DNA from: Alnus glutinosa
Lineage: Eukaryota > Streptophyta > Magnoliopsida > Fagales > Betulaceae
Direction of reading: 5' to 3'
Length of the DNA stretch: 64,000 bases
Assembly: GCF_958979055.1 (NCBI RefSeq)
Contig: NC_084890.1
Location: forward strand, 1,240,001-1,304,000
The translations under genes and the position numbers were made by a program. Of this stretch, positions 20,347-33,502 are shown piece after piece. The notes under the pieces are model-generated. The model did no database searches, had not been told where the DNA came from, and saw nothing but the letters and a program-made list of their open reading frames with translations. Position 1 is the first letter of the stretch, and each line of letters opens with the position of its first letter.

Positions 20347-23168
20347 TTGATGTGATAGTTCCAACAACTTTGTCGTAAAGAGTTTGTTCATGTGTCGTAT
20401 ATCTCATCCTTGCATATATAAATTTTATGAAGACCTTTTGCTTGGCATGACTTGGTGAACTTTCATCTGTACCTAACAAATGGGATAAACTCGACGCCAT
20501 GTAGCTTTCATTGCAGTGTCTGAACCCACTGCTCATCAAGCTAGACGATATGGCTGACCATGCAGGATAGGGCTTATGGCCTTCTTGCCACGTTTTCCTG
20601 AGCAATGACCAATTGACTGAAAAAGAGAACTTTGCCAATTAAACTTATAACTGGTCTATCTTGGAAATTCGGTGATACAAATTTATCAAGCATTTATTTG
20701 AGCCTCGATCCATGTCATGAAAGGCTCATTCGGTCCTCGGACCTGACGAGATAAAGGAAAAATAGGAGTCTCATTTATTGAATGTCTCATTTATTTGAGA
20801 CTCCTATTTATCAAGTTGTTTTGTTTTTTACGGAGACTTTTGTAGCCGGGGTCTTTTTTCCTTCACTTTGTTAGTTCTGGTTCGATTATGAGAGTGTCTC
20901 TTCTTCAACAACTTCCTTTTTATGGTTGTTATAGTTTCCTAACAAGGATTTGTGAAGGGTTGAGAGCCTTTCAAGGTTGATATCCCTTCCCGTGCACGCA
21001 GGAGTTTGGAAAGTGTTGAAAAATCTTTTGAGGTTCATGTCATTTTTCATTCCCCTTTTGTTTTAGTAACTAATTTTTGCAGCCATTTTCTTGGCTTTTT
21101 GTCCAAAATACATATGAATGTCACTTTTTTGCCCATTTTCTTTAATTAGTTTGTATTTTATATACTCTTTTTTTTCTTTTCTTTTTTTTAAGTCTTTTGT
21201 TGGGGAGCTCCATTTGGTTTTTGATTCCATGTAACCCATTTCCCTATTTGCAAAAAAAAAAAAAAAAAAAGCTCAAATTTTCCAAACAAAAATTTCCTCC
21301 AAACTATATTGGAGAAAACCCCACATTTTTTTTTTTTAAATAACCAACCCTGCATTTAAAGAAAAAGAAAAGTTTACCGCCTCTTTACTCTCAAATTATC
21401 CTACTAATAATATATTTTTCAAAACAAAATTTTCATCCAAATTTGGTTGGAGAATATTACTTCAATTCAATCTATTAAATAGATATATATATATATATTG
21501 TTAGAGCACTTGATTCTCAAGTTACATGCATTTTTAAAAAAAAATTAAATTTGGAGAAATTCATCCCACCTAATTTGAATAAAAAACTTTGTCCTAATTT
21601 TTTCATTTATGAATAAGGTTTCTTGTATAAAAAGGTTTGACCCTATTCATCGGTTTGTAGCCAGCTAGATATCATGCCAATTTGCCTCATAAGATATATA
21701 TAAAAGCGTTAACAATTAACTATAAATACAAAATAATTACAAAATATCTAAAATTATTTTCACCTTCATATCGTATAATTTTTTATTTTTTTATTTTTAA
21801 ACCCAAAAGGCAAAATTCATTATCTAGAAAGTTTTATCAAAACCAACATAATTAATATTATCAAGTAATTAAGCCTGGCCTGGGGTAGGATAATATATAA
21901 TTCTAGAAGATTGACAATTGAAGGGGGGTATTAATTATTAGTTTCCAACTATTATTTGAATAAAAAAATGAAGAGGCTTTGGTAATGGATATAACGTCAT
22001 GCATGTGCACCGTGCACCAAATGAATGTCGATGCATCTACCTGTTGTATTCTTTGGATGTGTGGGTGCACAAGCAATCCCTTCTGTCTTTCACACATCTC
22101 CCACTTTTTGTTGGTTTAATTTATATAATAAAAAGGTATTTTTAGCAATAATTATCTTATCTATTCTTTACTTTCTTTTTTTTTGAAAATAAGTATCTTT
22201 ATCTATTCAAGCAATTGGCAATCCCCCCTTATTCATGTGATTTTGCAGGTGCTTATATCATTTATTTATTATTATTATTTTAAAAAAATATCTAAATGCA
22301 CTATTTAGTAGTTGATAAATTCATTCAACTAGTCCATCCCTTTCCTCCACATCAAGCAATCATGGTATGTATGGATTTAGAAGATAATTACTAAAAGTCG
22401 ACCGTAAAAAGTTTTAAAAATAAAACAAAAAGATAAAAAGTTTACTTTCAGATTAGACGGAAAGAAATTCTTCTAACTCAAGTTATTAAACTGATATATA
22501 TCATTAGAATATGCGAAAATGATTAATAGAGTATACAAATTACATGCTCTAAGAACAAATGTAACACCCCATTCTCATATTAAAAAGATGAATAGTCTAG
22601 ATACAGTGAGTTCATTGACGTTAAGCTTCACATTGAGTCCTGACTAAGTGAGATTGATTATATGGAGCTCTAATTACAATTTAACTAGGTTTTTTGGAGT
22701 GATAGCGAGAATGTAACTAGTGTTTTCCTTAGCAACCTAAATTATTATTGAGTCGAAAGAATTATTTAAATTTATTTATTTATTTATAGTAATTTTTCTA
22801 ATTATTTAAACAAAAACAATGTAGATGTTTCTTTTCACCAAACATTGATGGAATTGAGGTGAGAAAGAGAAAATAAGAGAGAAAAAGTTAAACAATGTTG
22901 TTGTTCTATCTTTGAGCTTGTAATAAGACCAATTTGGGGGTGCCAATCATGAAGGACCTGAAAGTCAATGGCTATAACTGGGAAAAAACACAAAATAAGA
23001 GGCAGTACTGTGAGAATAATATGAGACCCCCAAAAAAAAACTATACACAAAAAAGGAAAGACTTTTAATATTTTTCGAAATCAAAACGTGAACTTGGGAA
23101 GTCACCGTCTTCTATTCCCATCGTCTCCGCCTTGTAAACTTTCTTACAACGAGAGGATAGATAGCCAA

Positions 23169-23215
<47 letters not shown>

Positions 23216-23400
23216 ATATATATATATATAGATAAATATGTATGTATATATATATATATGATAATACCCATGTGAGATGCAAATTCCTTTTCTCATACAT
23301 ATCTCTTGGTCTCTGTCTGAGACAACATAGCTTTGGTTCATTACACATATATATAATCTAATTTGAATCGACCATAATTGAAAGAACAAATAAAGAGAGA
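20347..23400. other. Repeat-rich intergenic region
   Basis: A minus-strand frame at 20638-20339 (99 residues) has no recognisable domain and overlaps the LINE target duplication, so I do not call it. At about 20,870-21,268 sequence ending CCATTTCCCTATTTGC plus an A tract looks like another retroelement tail, without a clear target duplication. A CT repeat lies at about 23,171-23,211, followed by TA/GATA-type repeats to 23,260. Much of the rest is AT-rich. Confidence 0.45.
23171..23260. repeat. CT microsatellite followed by TA-rich simple repeat
   Basis: About twenty CT units run from 23,171 to 23,211, then TATA/GTATA units to about 23,260. This lies roughly 200 bases upstream of the hnRNP transcript leader. 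CT tracts near start sites are common in plant promoters. Confidence 0.85.
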
Positions 23401-24059
23401 GAGGAAAAGAAGAAAAGAAAAAAGGAGGGCCTCTCGCCCTCTTCTTCTTATTATGCCTCCTCTCAGATCTTAGATTCTCTCAAACGTTCCATCTGGCTTG
23501 TCTTCTTTTGGTGGTAATATTTTCTCTGCAAAATGCTTTGCTTTTCAATTCCTTTTCCAAATATAAATTCTGGGTTTTGGATCTTTCGCTCGTTCATTGT
23601 TAAATTTATCTCCTTTTGCTTTGGTTTTAAGGAATCCCGGATTGCAAGTCGATCGGTGGATGCTCTGACGTTCCTGGATTCAATCCAAGAACACCCATTT
23701 CTTATCTAACAATAAGAGCATCCAAGTTTTCTGTGAATTCTGTGATGAGGTACAGCTTTTCTCGTTCAATCCGCACTATGATGTTTGTTACATGTTTTCT
23801 TTTTTCGATGTTACATTGATTTCTGTATTACCTGGAAATCGACTATTGGATTGTGTTTTACTTGGTTTTCAGTAGATTATGTGTTGCTGATTAGATCCGG
23901 TGCGTGTTCTTCTATATCATTCATTTATTGGTTGAATTTAGTTTGGCTGATGTTGATGAAGAATTTGATATTTTTAAAGCGATTATCGGCATATTGATTC
24001 GTTTTGTTTTTGATTGTTGGGAATTTAATTGATGGGCTTGTGGGAAATGGATGTGCAGG

Positions 24060-27000
24060 ATGGAAATGGAGCCTGGCAAGCTTTTCATTGGTGGGATATC
24101 TTGGGACACAAACGAAGACCGTCTTAAAGAATATTTCCAGTCTTTTGGAGTAGTAGTGGAAGCTGTGATAATGAAGGATCGGGCCACGGGTCGTGCCCGT
24201 GGTTTTGGTTTTGTTGTTTTTGCAGACCCTGCTGTTGCAGAAAGAGTTGTTATGGAAAAGCATGTGATAGATGGTAGAACTGTAAGTTTGTACGTTTGAA
24301 TTCACAGTTTTATGTCTGCTCGCTTTGACACTTTGAATTAGAATCATACTGTTATATCGATTTTCTCCTGATATTAGGAGTTCCACTGCTGATATAGGTT
24401 GGTGACTCTTATCTTTACAATTGGAGAATTTAAAAGTGTATCCCAATTCTCTTATGTGCATCATGATTCAATATTTTTAAAGTGGAATTTCAGAAACAAC
24501 TTCTTGACATGTACTCTATTGATTGAGAAGCTTAAGAATGTAATGTATGTTTTTCTTTCTTTTTTCCTTTTTCTTTTCAAGCGCTTCGGTCACTGTAGAT
24601 TTTGGGTTTAATTGGCTTTATGTCACTATTGAATTCCTCAAAATATGATTTAAGGAATTCCTGAGAAATACAGGACAATCAAAGTGTTGTCACTGTCAAG
24701 CGCCTTTTTGGCAACTTCGGGAACCTTTGGGAAATTGTATAGTCACTCTTACATGAATTCTAGAAAGACGATTATCAGAATAGCAATGCTAGAAAGAAGT
24801 CTTTAGACAGAAATGATTGGCGCCTAGGGATATTAAGAGGGATTCCATGGGGAGTAAATTTGTTTGGAAGGCGCATTCAGAGAACAGTGATAGCATGGTG
24901 CTCATTGTTGCTTGCGTATGTGTATAGCTCAGTAGATAATATGTGGAGTTGCTGAATCATTGTTTGGAACCTTTAGAAGGATAAGCCTAAGTAATATGAG
25001 ATAAAAAAAATTTAGAAAGTAGTTTTTTGTCAATATACTTTCTCTGTTACTCCTATGAGCCTAAGCCTAATCTTCATACAGTTAAAGCATCCCTAGTAAG
25101 GCAAAATCACAATAATAAGCACACGAAAAAAAGTAATGAAGATCAAGATGATTGAATATTTAGTTTCCTTGACACAATTGATGGCATTTGCAGACCCCAA
25201 ATTATTTTCCAATCTTACTCTTAACTGTGCCTGTTTGAACTAGAATTTATTATTTCTACATGTCAATTGTCAGGCACTCTTATTTGTATTTCAAAAGTGA
25301 AATTTTATTGAGTTCATTTTTTCATCCTCTAGCTTTCCATTCTCAGGTTGAAGCGAAAAAAGCTGTTCCTAGAGATGATCAGAACATTCTGAACAGAAAC
25401 AATAGCAGCATTCATGGGTCTCCTGGTCCTGCCCGCACGAAGAAGATATTTGTAGGAGGCTTAGCATCCACAGTCACCGAGAGCGATTTTAAGAAGTACT
25501 TTGATCAGTTTGGGACAATTACAGATGTGGTGGTGATGTATGACCACAATACTCAAAGACCAAGAGGATTTGGGTTCATTACCTATGATTCAGAGGAAGC
25601 AGTAGAGAAAGTGTTGTACAAAACCTTTCATGAACTCAATGGTAAAATGGTTGAAGTTAAACGAGCTGTTCCCAAAGAATTATCTCCAGTTCCAAGTCGG
25701 GGCCAATTGGCTGGATATAACCATGGTCTGAGTAGAGTTAGTAGCTTCCTTAATGGTTACACTCAGGGATATAATCCAAGTCCAGTTGGGGCGTACGGAA
25801 ATAGATTGGAGGGTAGATTTAGTCCGGTTACTGTTGGTCGTAGTGGATTTCCTCCATTCAGTCCTGGATATGGAACAGGACTGAATATTGAGCCTGGGTT
25901 GAGTCCAAGCTATGGGGGAAATGCAAACCTTAATTCTGACCTTGGCTTTGGACGGGGATTGAACCCTTTATACACTGGAAATTCAAATAGAAATGTTAAC
26001 CACATCGGCTATGGTGGGGGTAATGGAGGAAGTGGTTCAATCTTAAGTTCAGCGAGTCGTAATCTGTGGGGGAATGAGAGTCTTAATTACTCTACTAACT
26101 CCTCAAACCCTAGTGCTTTACTGGGCTCTAGAAGTGGAAATTCAGGAATAGGTTCTTTTGCCAATATCGAAGCACTTTGGAGTTCCTCTCCTAACTCAGG
26201 TCAAGGCGGAGGTGCTGGTTCTACCTACGGTAGCGGCAATCTTGGTTATGCCAGTGGAGAAGTCAGTTTTGGTTCAGGAGCAGTAGGGTACGGAAGAAAC
26301 AGTGGAACCAGTGTTGCACCAGCATCATCATATGCATCAAATGGTGGTTACAGTGGGTCTTATGATGAAATTTATGAAGGTGGTTTGTTTTATGGGGACC
26401 GAACTTGGCGATCATCACCTTCAGAGCTAGAGGGGTCTGGCTTATTCGGTCTTGGGCTTGGAAATGCAGCTTCAGATGCGTTAAGTAAAAATTCTGGTGG
26501 TTATGTTGGTGTTTACAGTGTTACCAATAGACAATCAAATAGAGGTAACGATCCTTTATTCATTTGAATATTAATACTTCTTCCCCTCCTGCTCTGTCTC
26601 ACTTTTAAATCTTTCTTTAACCAGTTTTCCTTGGCACAATATAAATCTTTCTAGCAGTGTCATGTACACGCGCGAGTAATATTTTATTTATTACAAACAT
26701 TTTGGCCAATTGTATAATCCTGTTGATTCAACTACCAGATATAGGACCATTCTTTATTTTGATTTGAACATTAGTTCTAGGCGACGGTCTGCTATGACAA
26801 CTATTTACTACCCAATCAATTGGGTTCTAAATACAGTTCAACTGTTTGCTTGCTGGTTGTTTAATCTTGAGTGTACAGCATTTACTTCACATGAAATTTG
26901 CTCTACTAATGGAAAATATATATTTTACTCTCTTAGGCTCTTAGCCATCCTTGTCCCATTGCCATCTAATAAATTGGCGCTGACTGCATTCTATGTTCAC

Positions 27001-27150
27001 TGAATGTCAAGCTTACGTTACCTTCTACACCATTTTTCTCAAGTACTTATTAGTTTGATCTTGAACAGACTATTTATGCTATGCTATGCAATGCTACTAT
27101 ATTGATTTACATGCTTTCAATCATTATTTGCTTCAGGAATTGCTGCATAG
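24060..27150 (+). CDS. hnRNP-like RNA-binding protein with two RRMs
   Basis: Coding exons are 24060-24281, 25347-26544 and 27137-27150 (1,434 nt, 477 residues). A 5' UTR exon ends at 23749 (donor GAG/GTACAG), and the start ATG lies one base into exon 2. RRM1 (residues about 6-80) has RNP2 LFIGGISW and RNP1 RGFGFVVF. RRM2 (about 105-185) has IFVGGLAS and RGFGFITY. The rest is a Gly/Ser/Asn-rich low-complexity tail, of the kind that supports nuclear shuttling and condensation. The last exon adds only part of a Gly codon and IAA before the stop; this RGIAA end matches Arabidopsis RNP1-type hnRNPs (At4g14300, At5g47620 class). If intron 3 is retained, the frame runs on to a TGA at 26567. The likely role is pre-mRNA/mRNA binding in nucleus and cytoplasm. 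Confidence 0.93.
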
Positions 27151-27882
27151 GGAGATTATGATTTGGATGTCCAAAAATTATTGTAGGTGGAGTATAATTG
27201 GTGAAGAAGGTGAAGTACTTTGAATCTTCGTACATTTTCGTCCTTGAGATACTTCGGTATATGAAAATATGATTAGAGCTAATTGGTTTACCTGTTTTGA
27301 AGAACACGTCGCAGAGAGCAGTTACAAGGGATTTCTTATAAGGTCTGAGCTTGAGTTAAATATAGGTTTCTTCCCTGGAATTTGATTCAGATGTATAATC
27401 AGATTGCTGGGTATACAGAGATTTATTGTATCCTGCATCTCTGGTGACATAGCAATACAGAAACAAGCAAGACTTTTTCTTCCTCGTTTTTTTTTTTTTT
27501 TGTTGTTGTTGTAATATCTGGCAAAGTTGCTGGTTCTTGTCAGGCATGTTGTTTTGCTTATATAACCCTTTTTCTGGGGTTTTGGTTTTTGGTAGATTGT
27601 ACGTAATGTCTGGTTGATTTAAGTGCAATACTCTGATGGGATTGTCATTTGGTTTCCCAGAAAATAATTTACAACATAGTAATTCATCTCCAGTGCAAAT
27701 TTTTCCTTAGCAGGTATAAGCTTTATTTTTCTGTTAGAAATTGTTATCTACTGCATGCAGCTACTCTTGCTTCATCATATCATTTTAACAGTTTACTCCT
27801 TGGAGGTCATATTGTTAGGAATTGGTTAATTTGGTTGGGTGCAAAGTGAAAATTACTAGCTGTAGAGGGAGTTTGTCTTTCC

Positions 27883-28255
27883 TTTAGGGTCGATAATTTT
27901 TTATACCACCCGTGAATCTAACACAAAATTAACTAGTTAGGATTGATATGTCTGACTTATTTAATTAAATGGGTGCATGGGATTAGGCTTGACCTATATA
28001 GTCTTATATTTATGCTTTATTGCCTCGAAATGACCCAAATTTGAAATGCAACGGCGTTGACAATTTTTTACGCGATTCACGAATCCAACACGAAACTAGT
28101 GGGTTTGGGTGTAAATATTTGATCTGTTTAATTAAATAGGTCGGGTTAAGATTAACTTATATAGTCTTATACTCATATCTCGAATTGACCTATATAGTCT
28201 AATACGTATATCTCAATACGGTCCAAGCCTGACATACAAACACGAATTTCACTTT
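27883..28255. repeat. Two head-to-tail diverged copies of the TGTCAATTTTTTA element
   Basis: Both units contain, in order, an AATTTTTTA(T/C) start, an AATC(T/C)AACACRAAA phrase, TTAATTAAAT(G/A)GG(T/C), and ATATAGTCTTATA. Unit 1 runs about 27,883-28,050 and unit 2 about 28,055-28,255. The same order is seen at 55,420-55,594, where inverted ends are preserved. Confidence 0.6.
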
Positions 28256-29310
28256 AATTCTCTTATCCTTTGATACGTATGCCGAGACGACCCAGATGCA
28301 CATTGCTATAATGTTTAAGTGGGGTGCTAAAGGCCATAATGGCTGAGAACATGGTCTTGGGGTCCCTACTCCCCCTACCCTCTGCGGCTGTGGGAAAGCA
28401 CTTCCAATGTTAGAAATTTAAAATGCCATGAGTGCGAATGAAGTATGAGCATGTGCTGCTACATGATATAAGACAACTTTATCCTTCTGCACTACCTTTT
28501 GTTAACAATCTATCGCTTGATCGAGAAAAGAAAACAAAACCCTAATATCAAAACGAATTACTTTTATTGATCACCATTACTTGACACCCAGTTGCTTTAT
28601 TTTTTTGTTAAAACACCCATAATGCAAGCAAGGAACAGTATTTCATTAAAAGCAGCCCAACTGCCCAAGCCAAACATCAACTGCTTTTTTGAAAATGCTT
28701 TTAAGTACTATAGTTTTTACTACAATTCTCTCACAAATTCACTTGACAGTTCATATGAGTGTTACGTGACACAACATAGTGAAAAAACTAAGCAACAAAA
28801 TTTGACACGTAAATTTAATTATTTAATGACTGACGTGATAAATGTCACGTGAACTGTCACGTTAGCTTATAAGGAACTTGCTAATTGGGCTGTAATACTC
28901 TTAGCAGCAATATGCTTTATTTGTTTTTTGTTTTTTGTTTTTTTTTTTTTCGTCTTTCTTCCTTTCTCCTCCGCACATAAAATTGCTTTATCTGTTCTAT
29001 TGAAACAAAAGTACTGCAAGCTCTAAATGGATAATAATGAGGGCATAGATACAAATTTGATCCGAGTCATAGATCACATGAGTTTGTGAAAGAGACTCAT
29101 TCACACCTAAACATGTGGTTTTTTTTTTACTTTTATCCGTGTGAATGGGACTCGATCACACCTAGTTCTTGTTTGATCGAGCTTCCAAATCGCTTTCTAT
29201 GGAAGCTTTCAACCCCAAAAATGAATGTTGTTATTGTTTCTCCATTCTCTCAAATTCCCAATTATCATGTATTCCCATAATCCCATGTGTCAATTAGGTA
29301 GAGGGTTCTG

Positions 29311-29666
29311 CGAGGCCCTTCGATAGGACCTCCTATCCAAGAAAAAGTTCACATTTTCTAAGCACTGTTCGGGCAAATGGACCCTATTTGAGGGCCTATC
29401 ACAATCCACTACAATTCCATACACTATGGGCAAAAGATTGTAGAGTATCCCGATCCGTTAACTACTTGCTCCGTAACTTTAAAAGTTATTTACGATTACA
29501 AATTAAGGTTGCACGAAGACTCCTATGGAGCTTCTTGTCCAAGAAAGAGCCCACCTGTTTGAGCAGTGTTTGGGTAAATGGGCCTTATTTGAGGGTCTCT
29601 CACAATCCACTACACTTCGGACAAGAGATTGTAAGGGATTCTAATCCATTAACTAATTGCTTATTT
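29311..29666. repeat. Imperfect direct duplication of about 150 bp
   Basis: Unit 1 (about 29,311-29,466) and unit 2 (about 29,522-29,666) share phrases such as TCCAAGAAA, TTTGAGGG, TCACAATCCACTACA, AGATTGTA and ATCC(G/A)TTAACTA in the same order with many substitutions. Origin unknown; an old duplication. Confidence 0.65.
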
Positions 29667-29965
29667 GACCAACTCTGAAAATTTTTAGTTCTTGGTTTTC
29701 CTTAATTAAACTTCTGTGGTTAAAACAATATATAGAGGCTTACTTTGTTTCCAGTCCTGATCATATATATATATATATATATAATAGGCATTCTTAATAT
29801 GCAAACAATATAATCGTTTCGGAAAGCATAACAAAACATGGTGGATGTATGCTGATTGTTTGTAAACAGATTCTTGAAAAGATGTAAAGACAAACTAGAC
29901 GCTCGAAGCAGAACTATAGAAGCAGCAACCGTTGTTAGATTTACAGCTTGTCTTGTTTTGTCGTG

Positions 29966-32788
29966 TCAAGCAGCTTCCCCATTATCAGTCTTCTTCTCTT
30001 TCCTACCAAACGGCTTGAACCCTTTGGCAAGCATGCTCTCAATCTGCTCAAGCGGCAGACTTTTCGTTTCAGGCACCAACAGAAAGATAGCAATAAGGCC
30101 GATAAAGGAGAAACCAGCATAGAGAAGGAACGTGGCCCAGGAACCCAGAGCCTCTGTCAAAGACAAGAAGGTCATGCTCACAATTAGATTGGCGGACCAG
30201 TTGGCCATGGCTGCCACACCTCCCCCAAAGCCTCTGTATTTGAGCGGATAAATCTCCGAGTTAACGATCCACGGCACGGTCCCCATGCCCGGAGCGTAAG
30301 CTATTATGTACAATCCGAGAAGCACGACAGCCAAGACTCCCAGTTTACTAGGACAACCCTTGTCGTACCACACACGACTTCTTCCTTTACATACATTTCC
30401 AACTTCCTTCTCATTAGCTAAGCAAGCCCCAGGTCGAAACTGTTCACAGAAGAACAAATGAATAAACGAAGGTCATGAATCTATAAATATTTGATTCGAA
30501 AAAATGCCTAGTATGGAAGTACGTTTTTATAAATCGCATTTTTAAATCGAAGAAGCTAAAATGTTATGTTAAACAAAACAACGAAAGAGAACTATGTATT
30601 ACATAGCTCTGGTACCATGTAAAATTATTGTTTATAAATTATTATCATATCAAAGCAAAGGTTATTAGTTCACCTTATTTCAATTAAATATGTGTTGGAC
30701 TTTGAGAGTTAAGCAAACGTGAAAGTGAGCGTTGGAATATTAATTAAATGAACTTACTTGGTTGACGCCGTTAGCGCAGTAGCCACAGTCCCGCTTGAGG
30801 CAGGTCATGCAGTTCCAAGATGATGGGTTGGGGGCTGTTATGTAAGCGGAGCAGCTACCGTTGAGTGCAAGGTGGTTGGAATCGAAGTCATCAATGCGCG
30901 GTGCATTCTTAGATGACGTATAGAACACCAGGGAGAGAGCAACGAGGCCGATGATGATGGCAACCAAAGAAACAAGCATCAGTCTTCTTCTGCCAAATCT
31001 GTCGACGAAACACATGCTGACCACAGTGCCTACGCAATTCAGACCAGATGTAACGAGAGAAAGGCCTAAAGCCACCACCTTGGAAGCAAAGCCAGCGAAT
31101 TGCATGATGCTGGGGCTGTAATACAAGACGGTGTTGATGCCAACAAATTGCTGCACAACTTGGACAGTAACGCCAGCATAAAGAGCCCTTCTGACTACGG
31201 GGTTCTTCATAGCGTTCCTAATCTTGGACATGATATCGTGTCCTATATCCTCCTCATTCGCCTCGTCTGCTTCAATAGATGCCTGCAATAGACTTATCTC
31301 TCTTTCAACTTCATCGGCCGGGTAAATTTTTCGCAAAATTTCCTTTGCGTCTTCTCTCTTGTGCTGTAAAGGAAAGAAAAGTCAAATTCATCATCCATGG
31401 AGAAAGTCATGGTTCTATATTCCTGGCAGTGTGATTGTTAGAAATTCGAGTAGTAAATATAAGAGACTCATTACCCAAATAAATGAGTGGGTTGTCCAAG
31501 ACTTTTTTGAATAGATGAGTTCAATATTAGCTCTCTCACATTTGCTGTTCAAGTTGTTAACAATCCGGACAACAAAATTGCTAAAATCTCTCTCCGAAAA
31601 CTATAACATAGAAATTTATGATACAAGGTAAATGCTCACCATTCGGTACAACCATCTCGGCGACTCTGGAAGTCCCAACATGAGTATAAACTGAACGAAA
31701 GGTGGGACTGCCGCGACTCCAAGCATGTATCGCCAAGTTCCAGGTACCTTTATATCACATCATAATGCTTTAAAAAAAGAAAGAAAGAAAAAAAAAAAAT
31801 CCCCCAATACATTAAAGCTAGAAATGTATAATACCTGAGTAAAGCCGAGATTGATAAGGTAGGATAAGAATTGTCCAAATGTGATTAGGAGACCATTCAT
31901 ACTGACAAGTGCGCCCCTAATTCTAGCCGGAGAGGCTTCAGAAATATATAGCGGAGCCGTCATTGAAGCCATCCCAACTCCTAGACCAACGAAGACCCGT
32001 CCAAGAACAATCACCCAAGGAGCCGGAGCAGCAGCCATCACAATCGCACCCACAAAAAACAGAGCGTCTGCAGTTAAAATGGACTTTTTTCTCCCGAGGC
32101 TGTCGTTCATCCATGCCCCAATGGCTGCACCTACAATGGCTGCTCCAACTGCCATACTCACAATCAATTCCTGGAACCATGTATTCCTGTCAACGGAATC
32201 GAAGTCGTCTCGGATGTATAGCAATGCTCCCGAAATGACACCTGTTGAATGTTCAAATTCACCATTTTATCACGTTACACTTTCATTTCACAGAAAATTC
32301 ACCTGATCCGTTAAGTCTTATATGCATGTTTTCGATACGAATCCAACACGAATTGTCACCCATAGTATCAAACTCTTGGTATGTTCGGCATATACCCAGA
32401 GAAAATGATAAACTTAACTATTCAAATAAAGAGAAATATCTCCATTCCATCCGCCAAACTTAATCATATGATTTTGGCTTAAGACACTTTCAAACTTGAT
32501 GATTAATTATTCTATCATCAGGGAAACTAACCATATGAAAGAAAACAGCAGGCTATTTATCCCTCCTCCAAACTCCATGAAAAGTGCGACAGACAGACAC
32601 TGAAAGAAAGACAAACGAAGAAAAACAAATATAGATTTCCGGGTGTACGTACCGGTGTCATAGCCGAACAGGAGCCCACCAATGCCAGCCGTGGCAGCAA
32701 GACGCAAAATGTATGGTGTTTTCCATGTGGTCCGAAAACATTCCAGGAACTCTGTCTTGTCTGCTGTTGGGAAACCCCCCTCCACCAT
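29966..32788 (-). CDS. Inositol transporter, INT2/INT4 type, H+ symporter of the major facilitator family
   Basis: Five coding exons on the minus strand: 32788-32653, 32241-31835, 31747-31640, 31363-30758, 30439-29966 (1,731 nt, 576 residues), all GT-AG. Sugar-porter signatures are present: [73 protein letters not shown] and VPETKSLP. A cysteine-rich loop ([12 protein letters not shown]) between helices 9 and 10 is the extra extracellular loop that marks INT2-INT4 and is absent from vacuolar INT1. The predicted role is proton-coupled myo-inositol uptake at the plasma membrane. A 5' UTR intron of 1.43 kb (34222-32792) precedes the start; its acceptor TTGCAG lies three bases before the ATG. Length matches the family (about 580 aa). 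The closest remembered gene is At4g16480. Confidence 0.93.
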
Positions 32789-32883
32789 TTTCTGCAATTA
32801 AAGCAGATTGTTATCTATCAACCACTGCGAAAGGGTGAAGGAGATAAAGTCTTCCAGAAAAAAAAATAAGAACTAAAAATTAA

Positions 32884-33107
32884 TGAAAACACTAATAAGA
32901 ATCCCAGCACACCTCTAACAGTTAAAAGAAGTAAATGGGTACCTAATTAACATTATCTAGGAGCTTATGGATAAGCCTTCAACTGATCAGAAAATTGAAA
33001 ACACTAATAAGAATCCCAGCACGCCTCTAACTGTCGAAAGAAGTAAATGGGTACGTAATTCACATTATCTAGGAGCTTATGGATAAGCCTACAACTGATC
33101 AGAAAAT
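32884..33107. repeat. 112-bp tandem duplication in the inositol transporter 5' UTR intron
   Basis: Copies at 32,884-32,995 and 32,996-33,107 differ at only a few positions (for example CACACCTCTAACAG versus CACGCCTCTAACTG). A recent tandem duplication, intronic. Confidence 0.85.
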
Positions 33108-33304
33108 TGTTCATAACTGATCGATGTACATGCGTGTACACGTGGATGGACAACCATTTCATCCACAGGGTCCTAGTTTGTAGGATCCGAGCCGTCGGAG
33201 ACCGTCCCGAATTCAGAGGTAGTTTGATCACCTCTTCATCTTAAAAGGTGGTTCGACCAATCTAAATATTTCTTGAGGCGGTTGACTACTCTTTAAAATG
33301 ATAA

Positions 33305-33502
33305 ACAGTTCTAGTGGCGGAGCCACTAAAGAGCTTGGAGGCTGCCCCCTCAAAGCCCCAAATTTCTCCAAAAAAAAAAAATAATAAAATTTTTACCCAT
33401 AATTTTTTTTTCTTCTAATTTTGGCCCTCCAAATTTTATTTTTTATTTAATTTGGCCCCCAAAGTTGGGGAGGCTGCCAGGCTGGTTCCGCCCCTGGGCC
33501 AC
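33305..33502. mobile_element. Non-autonomous element with GGCGGAGCCA/TGGTTCCGCC ends
   Basis: The left end CTAGTGGCGGAGCCA and the right end TGGTTCCGCCCCTGG form imperfect inverted repeats. The interior has A/T runs and GGCTGCC phrases near both ends. It lies inside the 5' UTR intron of the inositol transporter. A diverged partial relative lies at about 48,548-48,670. Confidence 0.55.

Larger units (their letters stand above)
27151..29965. other. 3' UTR of the hnRNP gene, then repeats
   Basis: The hnRNP 3' UTR probably runs to about 27,640. Then come the degenerate repeat at 27,883-28,255, a block at 28,735-28,870 resembling 11,470-11,640, and a direct duplication at 29,311-29,666. A TA microsatellite lies at 29,765-29,783. 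No gene is supported. Confidence 0.5.

Noticed and set aside
20339-20638. Minus-strand frame of 99 residues beside the LINE tail
   Set aside because: No motif; its end overlaps the LINE target duplication. Could be a scrap of an old gene, but this cannot be supported.
22557-22750. TGTAACACCCC start reminiscent of an LTR end
   Set aside because: Only one short end-like phrase; no matching second end, primer site or internal domain seen.
30740-32306. Plus-strand frames opposite the inositol transporter
   Set aside because: Antisense shadows; the minus-strand exons splice perfectly into an INT protein.
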